This document shows positions 1 through 3,199 of a stretch of 6,148 nucleotides of DNA, piece by piece. The position numbers were made by a program, and so were the translations under genes. Under the pieces are notes generated by a model, which was not told the DNA's origin, did no database searches, and saw only the letters and a program-made list of their open reading frames with translations. Location: contig JAEDEY010000105.1 in the NCBI GenBank assembly GCA_016293065.1, positions 1 to 6,148 on the forward strand. Reading direction: 5' to 3'. Positions within the stretch are counted from its first letter, which is position 1; every line of letters starts with the position of its first letter. Origin of the DNA: Bacteroidales bacterium (GTDB taxonomy: Bacteria; Bacteroidota; Bacteroidia; Bacteroidales; UBA3663).

Positions 1-252
1 CTTGCCAGCGGTGATGTTTATCCGTCGATGGTGAATATCGGTTTCCGTCCGACTGTCGATGACGACAAGGCACAGCTATCGGTCGAAGCGCATCTCATAG
101 GTTTCAGCGGAGACATCTACGGGCAGACCATAGTATTGTCGTTTATCGAGCGCATACGCGACGAACGCAAGATGTCGTCGCTCGACGAACTCAAGAACCA
201 GCTTGCCAAAGACTATGACACGGCGTTTGCCATCGCCAACAGGAACAAATAA
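1..252 (+). CDS. ribF: Riboflavin kinase/FAD synthetase, C-terminal end (5' truncated by window)
   Basis: This is the last 83 residues of a bifunctional enzyme that phosphorylates riboflavin to FMN and adenylylates FMN to FAD in the cytoplasm. Only the end of the C-terminal flavokinase domain is present. The conserved NIGFRPTV segment is followed by LSVEAHLIGFSGDIYGQ, and then by a helix containing FIERIRDERKMSSLDELKNQL. This order (NIG-x-RPT, then VE-x-H, then F-x-RIRDE-x-K-x-SSL-x-EL) is typical of RibF C-termini. The Glu of SVEAH sits where the flavokinase domain is known to have a conserved Glu proposed as general base. The PTAN motif and the N-terminal FAD synthetase domain lie upstream of the window. 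The reading frame is open from base 1, so the Met at base 28 is internal and not a start. The gene converges on lrp and ends at a shared hairpin terminator. Confidence 0.93.
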   Translation, partial: LASGDVYPSMVNIGFRPTVDDDKAQLSVEAHLIGFSGDIYGQTIVLSFIERIRDERKMSSLDELKNQLAKDYDTAFAIANRNK

Positions 253-255
253 AAG

Positions 256-288
256 AAACACGCTGACAGCAATCTGCCAGCGTGTTTT
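256..288 (+). terminator. Hairpin terminator between convergent ribF and lrp
   Basis: The arms AAACACGCTG (256-265) and CAGCGTGTTT (278-287) are perfectly complementary. A short inner CAG/CTG helix (267-269 with 274-276) closes a CAAT loop. The right arm runs into TTTT on the plus strand. On the minus strand the hairpin is followed by a TTTCTTTTATT-like tract, so it could stop transcription from both directions. It sits 3 bases after the ribF stop codon and about 20 bases after the lrp stop, as expected for a bidirectional terminator. Confidence 0.8.
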
Positions 289-306
289 GTTACCTTTGTC
301 ATCGTC

Positions 307-816
307 TTAATCCCAATCATCGTCTGCCGAGACAAGAGAGGTAATATCAGGAGGAGCACCTCCACAAATCGAAATCTCACGTTTGATGCTTTCTTCGAGC
401 GAAATCAAAGTTTCGGTTGATACTACTCCGTCAATACCCTGAATACGGTTGTTGAGCAACTCCATCAGGTGTTCGTTGTCGCGGGCATAAAGCTTACAGA
501 GCATTGTATAAGGGCCTGTTGTGAAGTGACATTCCACGATTTCAGGAATAGCTTCAAGGCATTTGACCACACCTCGGTACATGCTGCCTCGTTCGAGACG
601 GATACCTATATATGTGCAGGTCTGGAATCCCAAAGTCTTAGGATCGATGTCGTAGCCCGAACCTGTAATCACCTTCAGCTCTATGAGACGCTGAATGCGC
701 TGGTGAATAGCAGCACGCGACACGCCGCATTCGATAGCTACATTTTTTGATGGGATTCTCGCATTGCGTGTGACTATGTCGAGAATCTTTTTGTCAAGAG
801 AATCTATCTTTTCCAT
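307..816 (-). CDS. Lrp/AsnC-family transcriptional regulator
   Basis: This 169-residue protein is close to the usual Lrp length of about 160. The N-terminal AsnC-type winged helix-turn-helix covers roughly residues 4-60, opening with IDSLDKKILDI. The recognition region is CGVSRAAIHQRIQRLIE (about 30-46). The C-terminal RAM ligand-binding/oligomerisation domain covers roughly 65-150 and contains the beta-strand GPYTMLCKLYARD. Such proteins bind DNA as dimers or octamers and respond to amino acids. The ligand and targets here cannot be read from sequence. The ATG at 816 is chosen because a TTG 21 bases upstream lies inside a perfect -7 promoter element, and because related proteins begin MEKID. 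The tail is acidic (ADDDWD). It has its own promoter and is separated from the upstream FKBP gene by a terminator, so it is probably monocistronic. Confidence 0.92.
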   Translation of the reverse strand: MEKIDSLDKKILDIVTRNARIPSKNVAIECGVSRAAIHQRIQRLIELKVITGSGYDIDPKTLGFQTCTYIGIRLERGSMYRGVVKCLEAIPEIVECHFTTGPYTMLCKLYARDNEHLMELLNNRIQGIDGVVSTETLISLEESIKREISICGGAPPDITSLVSADDDWD

Positions 817-834
817 ATATTTAGAGAATTTATG

Positions 835-842
835 CAAATTTA
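835..842 (-). promoter_or_regulatory. Candidate -7 promoter element for the Lrp-family gene
   Basis: The minus strand reads TAAATTTG, a perfect match to the Bacteroidetes -7 consensus TAnnTTTG. Transcription would begin about 7 bases further on, near 828, leaving a leader of roughly 12 bases before the ATG at 816. No good TTTG -33 element is seen at the usual 19-21 base spacing, so the call rests on the -7 match and its position. Confidence 0.45.
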
Positions 843-917
843 AGCATTTTATTTGAATATCGCCCAGAATTATGGATAATTATTAACAAAATGACCGTTT
901 TTTCTGCATAATACACG

Positions 918-953
918 AAAAAAGCGGTGCAATCATTACAAATTGCACCGCTT
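918..953 (-). terminator. Intrinsic terminator of the FKBP lipoprotein gene
   Basis: A 12-bp perfect stem is formed by AAGCGGTGCAAT (922-933) and ATTGCACCGCTT (942-953), with an 8-base loop. Read on the minus strand it is followed by a run of six T (complement of 918-923). It begins about 30 bases after the FKBP stop codon. It separates that gene from the co-oriented lrp gene. Confidence 0.88.
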
Positions 954-984
954 ATGTTGACTGATAGCAACTTTCTATTTGCTA

Positions 985-1710
985 TTATTTCTTCACAATA
1001 TCGAGAAGATCAACCTTGAACTGGAGAGTAGAACCGGCAGGGATGTTCTGACCCATTGCACGATCGCCATAACCAAGTTCTGAAGGCATAGTGATGATGG
1101 CTGAGCCACCCACCTTCATGTTGCTGATACCCTCAGAGAAGCCCTTGACAACCTGATTGAGGTTGAACTCGATGCTGTCGTTAGCGTCGAACTGAGTGCC
1201 GTCGATGAGGGTGCCGACATAGTTTACGAGCACCTTGTCGTCAGCAGAAGGCTGCTTGCCATTGCCCTCAACGAGAGTCTTGATCTGAAGGCCAGACTCG
1301 AGAGTCACAACACCTTCCTCAGTAGCGTTCTTTGCCATGAACTCAGCACCCTTGGCCTTGTTATTCTTGAGCTCTTCCTCAGCCTTTGCACGCATCTCTT
1401 CCTGAATCTTCTGCTGGAAGCTGCGAACGAATGATTCGGCCTCTTCTGGAGTCATCTTGAGGTTGGCAGAATCACGCTTGATGGCAGTAATGAAACCTGC
1501 AAGGAAGTTGTCGAGCTCCATAGTCTTCTCAGGAACAACTACGCCGCTATCGGTGAAGTTGGAATACTGAGAACCGAAAAGGACACCATAAGAATAACCA
1601 AGAGAATCGAGGTCGTTGTTGAACTTTGCTGCAGGTGTGCTGCAATTGCAAGAAGTAATGCCGATGGCAAGAGCCATAACGGCTACCATGCTGAAAATGA
1701 AATTTTTCAT
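985..1710 (-). CDS. Periplasmic lipoprotein FKBP-type peptidyl-prolyl cis-trans isomerase
   Basis: This 241-residue enzyme catalyses cis-trans isomerisation of X-Pro bonds in envelope proteins. A hydrophobic signal peptide (residues 1-20) ends in the lipobox ITSC with Cys21 as the lipidation site. The next residues (NCSTP) lack the acidic surface-export signal of Bacteroidetes, which suggests a periplasm-facing lipoprotein. The N-terminal FKBP_N-like dimerisation region covers about 28-100. A charged, Glu/Lys-rich helix follows (about 88-125). The FKBP catalytic domain is about 140-241. Pocket residues seen by comparison with FKBP12 are Tyr164, Phe174-Asp175, Val187-Val188, Tyr214 and Phe231. 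The pocket-floor Trp is replaced by Phe191 (VVKGFSEG), a conservative change. The ATG at 1710 gives a proper signal peptide; an upstream in-frame codon at 1737 would add nine polar residues in front of it. A second Cys (23) close to the lipidated one is slightly unusual. Confidence 0.93.
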   Translation of the reverse strand: MKNFIFSMVAVMALAIGITSCNCSTPAAKFNNDLDSLGYSYGVLFGSQYSNFTDSGVVVPEKTMELDNFLAGFITAIKRDSANLKMTPEEAESFVRSFQQKIQEEMRAKAEEELKNNKAKGAEFMAKNATEEGVVTLESGLQIKTLVEGNGKQPSADDKVLVNYVGTLIDGTQFDANDSIEFNLNQVVKGFSEGISNMKVGGSAIITMPSELGYGDRAMGQNIPAGSTLQFKVDLLDIVKK

Positions 1711-1756
1711 CTTTGTTTTTATGTTATAATTAGACAAATTAGACTATTTGCGGCTG

Positions 1757-1764
1757 CAAAGTTA
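1757..1764 (-). promoter_or_regulatory. Candidate -7 promoter element for the FKBP gene
   Basis: The minus strand reads TAACTTTG followed by C, a perfect TAnnTTTG match. Transcription would start near 1750, giving a leader of about 40 bases before the ATG at 1710. No convincing TTTG -33 box is present at standard spacing. The element lies in the AT-rich divergent region shared with the sirtuin gene. Confidence 0.5.
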
Positions 1765-1780
1765 CATTTTTTAATTGACA

Positions 1781-1814
1781 TTTGCGCATTTTCTCTACTT
1801 TTTTTATATTTTTG
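1781..1814 (+). promoter_or_regulatory. Candidate promoter for the sirtuin gene
   Basis: TTTG at 1781-1784 is followed after 22 bases by TATTTTTG at 1807-1814. These fit the Bacteroidetes -33 (TTTG) and -7 (TAnnTTTG) elements, with slightly long spacing. Transcription would begin near 1821, about 36 bases before the ATG at 1857. The stretch is very T-rich, so chance matches are likely and the call is tentative. Confidence 0.4.
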
Positions 1815-1856
1815 TCAATAGTTTTTAAGTTTTTGCAACAATAATTGGGTGTTTTT

Positions 1857-2546
1857 ATGAAACGAATAGTCTTTTTAACGGGTGCGGGCATGAGTGCCGA
1901 AAGCGGCATTTCGACTTTCCGCGACAGCGATGGTCTGTGGGAACATTATCGCGTAGAAGAAATATGTACGCATGAAGCATGGCAGCGTACGCCTGAAAAG
2001 CTTCTCGATTTCTATAATATGCTTCGCCGCAAGTATATGAACTGCAAGCCTAATCGTGGTCACGAACTGATTGCTTCTCTTCAGGACCAATTTGAGGTGC
2101 AGGTGATCACTCAGAACCTCGACAACCTGCACGAACAGGCAGGAGCCAAGCACGTGCTGCACCTACATGGCGAGATGATGAAGTGCCGTGGTGAGCAGAA
2201 CGAAAATGTCACCTATCCGCTCGACCCTGCTAACCCCGACATCCACATCGGCGACAAGGATCCATACGGCTACCAGCTCCGTCCGCACATCGTGTTCTTT
2301 GGCGAAGGCGTGCCCAACATCACTCCTGCCACCGAGCTGATGCGCACAGCCGACATCGTGGTGGTCATCGGTACCTCGCTCAATGTCTATCCTGCCGCAG
2401 GTCTGCTCTCTTATGCTCCTATGGGAGTCAAGATCTATGCCATCGACCCAAAAGACATCCAGAACCCTTACGGTCAGCCTTTCACTCATATCAAGAAGGG
2501 TGCTTCGGAAGGAATGAAGGAACTGGTTGAGATGTTAAGGTCTTAA
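1857..2546 (+). CDS. Sirtuin (Sir2/CobB-like) NAD-dependent protein lysine deacylase
   Basis: This 229-residue cytoplasmic enzyme would remove acyl groups from protein lysines using NAD+, releasing nicotinamide and O-acyl-ADP-ribose. The Rossmann NAD motif is LTGAGMSAESGISTFRD (residues 7-23). The NAD ribose/nicotinamide motif TQNLDNLHEQAG is at 85-96, the catalytic His is 104 in HLHGE, RPHIVFFGE is at 142-150, and GTSLNVYPAAG is at 172-182. Overall it resembles class III CobB/SIRT5 enzymes (DGLWEHYRVEEI). Two features differ from textbook members. Only one Cys (110) lies in the segment that normally holds four zinc-binding Cys. The class III Tyr-x-x-Arg acyl-binding pair reads Tyr53-Asn-Met-Leu56, with Arg at 57. 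The ATG at 1857 is preferred over a TTG four codons upstream because the protein then starts MKRIVFLTGAG. The last three codons and the stop lie in a tandem octamer repeat. Confidence 0.92.
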   Translation: MKRIVFLTGAGMSAESGISTFRDSDGLWEHYRVEEICTHEAWQRTPEKLLDFYNMLRRKYMNCKPNRGHELIASLQDQFEVQVITQNLDNLHEQAGAKHVLHLHGEMMKCRGEQNENVTYPLDPANPDIHIGDKDPYGYQLRPHIVFFGEGVPNITPATELMRTADIVVVIGTSLNVYPAAGLLSYAPMGVKIYAIDPKDIQNPYGQPFTHIKKGASEGMKELVEMLRS

Positions 2547-2558
2547 GGTGTGAAGGTG
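2535..2558 (+). repeat. Three tandem copies of an 8-bp repeat across the sirtuin stop codon
   Basis: The units are TTAAGGTC (2535-2542), TTAAGGTG (2543-2550) and TGAAGGTG (2551-2558). The first unit and the start of the second encode the C-terminal Leu-Arg-Ser and the stop codon. The 13-mer GGTGTGAAGGTGT (2547-2559) recurs exactly at 5511-5523, just after the receptor gene. A nearby ACCTTA at 2574-2579 can pair with the repeat to form a weak hairpin followed by a short T-rich stretch, which may act as a poor terminator. Confidence 0.7.
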
Positions 2559-2619
2559 TGTTTTGTCGCAAATACCTTACATTTTAGTTAATTATTGATA
2601 AACATCTTTGTTTTTATAG

Positions 2620-2674
2620 TCGGGGGCATTTCGAGTTTTGTGATTTTTCACTAACTTTGCCCCCGATTTTTTTT
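2620..2674 (+). terminator. GC-rich hairpin with T8 tract, probable intrinsic terminator
   Basis: Perfect 9-bp arms TCGGGGGCA (2620-2628) and TGCCCCCGA (2658-2666) are separated by 29 bases, which contain a small inner GTGA/TCAC hairpin (2640-2643 with 2648-2651). Eight T follow at 2667-2674. This has the form of a rho-independent terminator for readthrough from the sirtuin gene. The long loop and the promoter elements inside it leave open that the arms are a protein-binding operator instead of, or as well as, a terminator. Confidence 0.6.
2629..2659 (+). promoter_or_regulatory. Candidate promoter of the His-rich protein/receptor operon
   Basis: TTTC at 2629-2632 (three of four match to the -33 TTTG) is followed after 19 bases by TAACTTTG at 2652-2659, a perfect -7 TAnnTTTG. 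Transcription would begin near 2666, at the edge of the T8 tract, leaving a leader of about 27 bases to the ATG at 2693 (45 to the ATG at 2711). The core promoter lies exactly between the two arms of the 2620-2666 inverted repeat. Confidence 0.55.
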
Positions 2675-2692
2675 ACACGATATTATAGATTA

Positions 2693-3034
2693 ATGGGAAA
2701 AGGAAACAGAATGATAAGAGCTTTGTTGCTTCTGGTGCTCTTCGTGAGCTTCCAGGTTTCTGTTGTTTCGTTTGTCCATACCCATATCATCAATGGCTCA
2801 ACCATAGTTCACTCCCACCCATTTGCAGGCGAGCATGAGCATACTGCCGACAATGTCATTCAGTTGGCCCAGTTGAGTCTTATCCTGTCGCTTGAAGCAG
2901 AGGTTGCCACATTTGACCAGCCTCTTCGTCCACTTGTTTCCATAATCGAAGAAATCCCTGCCACACCACCCTACAAGTGCGGGTTCTTCGAATATACAAG
3001 CCTTCGCGCTCCTCCTGCCGTGTTCTTCATTTAA
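2693..3034 (+). CDS. Small membrane-anchored histidine-rich protein, function unknown
   Basis: No specific gene is recognised. The 113-residue product has a basic N-terminus (MGKGNR), then a hydrophobic segment (about 9-28) that could be a signal peptide or membrane anchor. Right after it comes a cluster of three His-x-His pairs: HTH (29-31), HSH (40-42) and HEH (48-50). The rest has an amphipathic-looking middle, one Cys (96), and the C-terminal ending RAPPAVFFI. Exported HxH clusters commonly bind Zn, Cu, Ni or Co. It precedes a TonB-dependent receptor in the same orientation, so the inference is a periplasmic metal-binding or accessory role in uptake. The C-terminal R-x-PP-A recalls the small proteins next to TonB receptors in Proteobacteria (DUF2946 type), but this is only a resemblance. 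An alternative ATG at 2711 has an AAAAGGA purine stretch before it and would give 107 residues. A TTG at 2657 lies inside the promoter and is excluded. Confidence 0.75.
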   Translation: MGKGNRMIRALLLLVLFVSFQVSVVSFVHTHIINGSTIVHSHPFAGEHEHTADNVIQLAQLSLILSLEAEVATFDQPLRPLVSIIEEIPATPPYKCGFFEYTSLRAPPAVFFI

Positions 3035-3043
3035 TTTATTATT

Positions 3044-3170
3044 GGAGATAGCTTTGACTATATCTCCTTGATTTCCAGCAAAAGGAACAACTTGCTTACT
3101 TAATGAGAGTAAGCAGGAGCAATGCCGTATTTATCGGACTTCTCCTGCTATCTTCCATTAGCTCTCATTA
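3044..3170 (+). promoter_or_regulatory. Putative structured leader RNA upstream of the TonB receptor gene
   Basis: The 165-base gap before the receptor start has several perfect complementary arms. There is a 7-bp stem GGAGATA/TATCTCC (3044-3050, 3061-3067). There is an 8-bp hairpin TGCTTACT/AGTAAGCA (3093-3100, 3108-3115). A nested structure has outer arms TAATGAGAG/CTCTCATTA (3101-3109, 3162-3170), inner arms AGCAGGAG/CTCCTGCT (3112-3119, 3142-3149), and a tip CCG/CGG (3125-3127, 3135-3137). The 8-bp hairpin and the nested structure share bases and cannot coexist, which is the layout of a switch or attenuator. No known riboswitch signature is recognised (no cobalamin B12-box, no TPP CTGAGA). 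No T tract follows, so translational control or RNA processing is more likely than termination. Covariation evidence is lacking. Confidence 0.4.
3049..3056 (+). promoter_or_regulatory. Second candidate -7 element, internal to the operon
   Basis: TAGCTTTG fits TAnnTTTG perfectly. It would start a transcript near 3063, about 137 bases before the receptor ATG at 3200, so that the leader would carry the switch-like structure. No TTTG -33 box is seen at the expected spacing, and the motif is short enough to occur by chance. Confidence 0.25.
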
Positions 3171-3199
3171 TATTCCATCCAAATGCAAATTGCACAAAA

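Noticed and set aside
469..750. Open frame of 93 codons on the plus strand antisense to lrp
   Set aside because: It is entirely within the Lrp-family gene, whose helix-turn-helix and RAM domains are clear, and shows no motif of its own.
3044..3067. Hairpin after the His-rich gene as a terminator
   Set aside because: The 7-bp stem is not followed by a T tract (TTGATTTCC), so intrinsic termination is unlikely. It is treated as part of the leader structure.
3122..3199. Upstream in-frame ATG extending the receptor by 26 residues
   Set aside because: The extension is not signal-peptide-like and would bury the proper signal peptide that starts at 3200. It also overlaps the structured region. GGAG at 3116-3119 is only 2 bases from this ATG, too close for a normal ribosome binding site.
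3035..3199. Cobalamin or TPP riboswitch upstream of the TonB receptor
   Set aside because: Neither the B12-box with its CCGCCACTG-like core nor the TPP CTGAGA and ACC-GAACCTGA-like segments are present.
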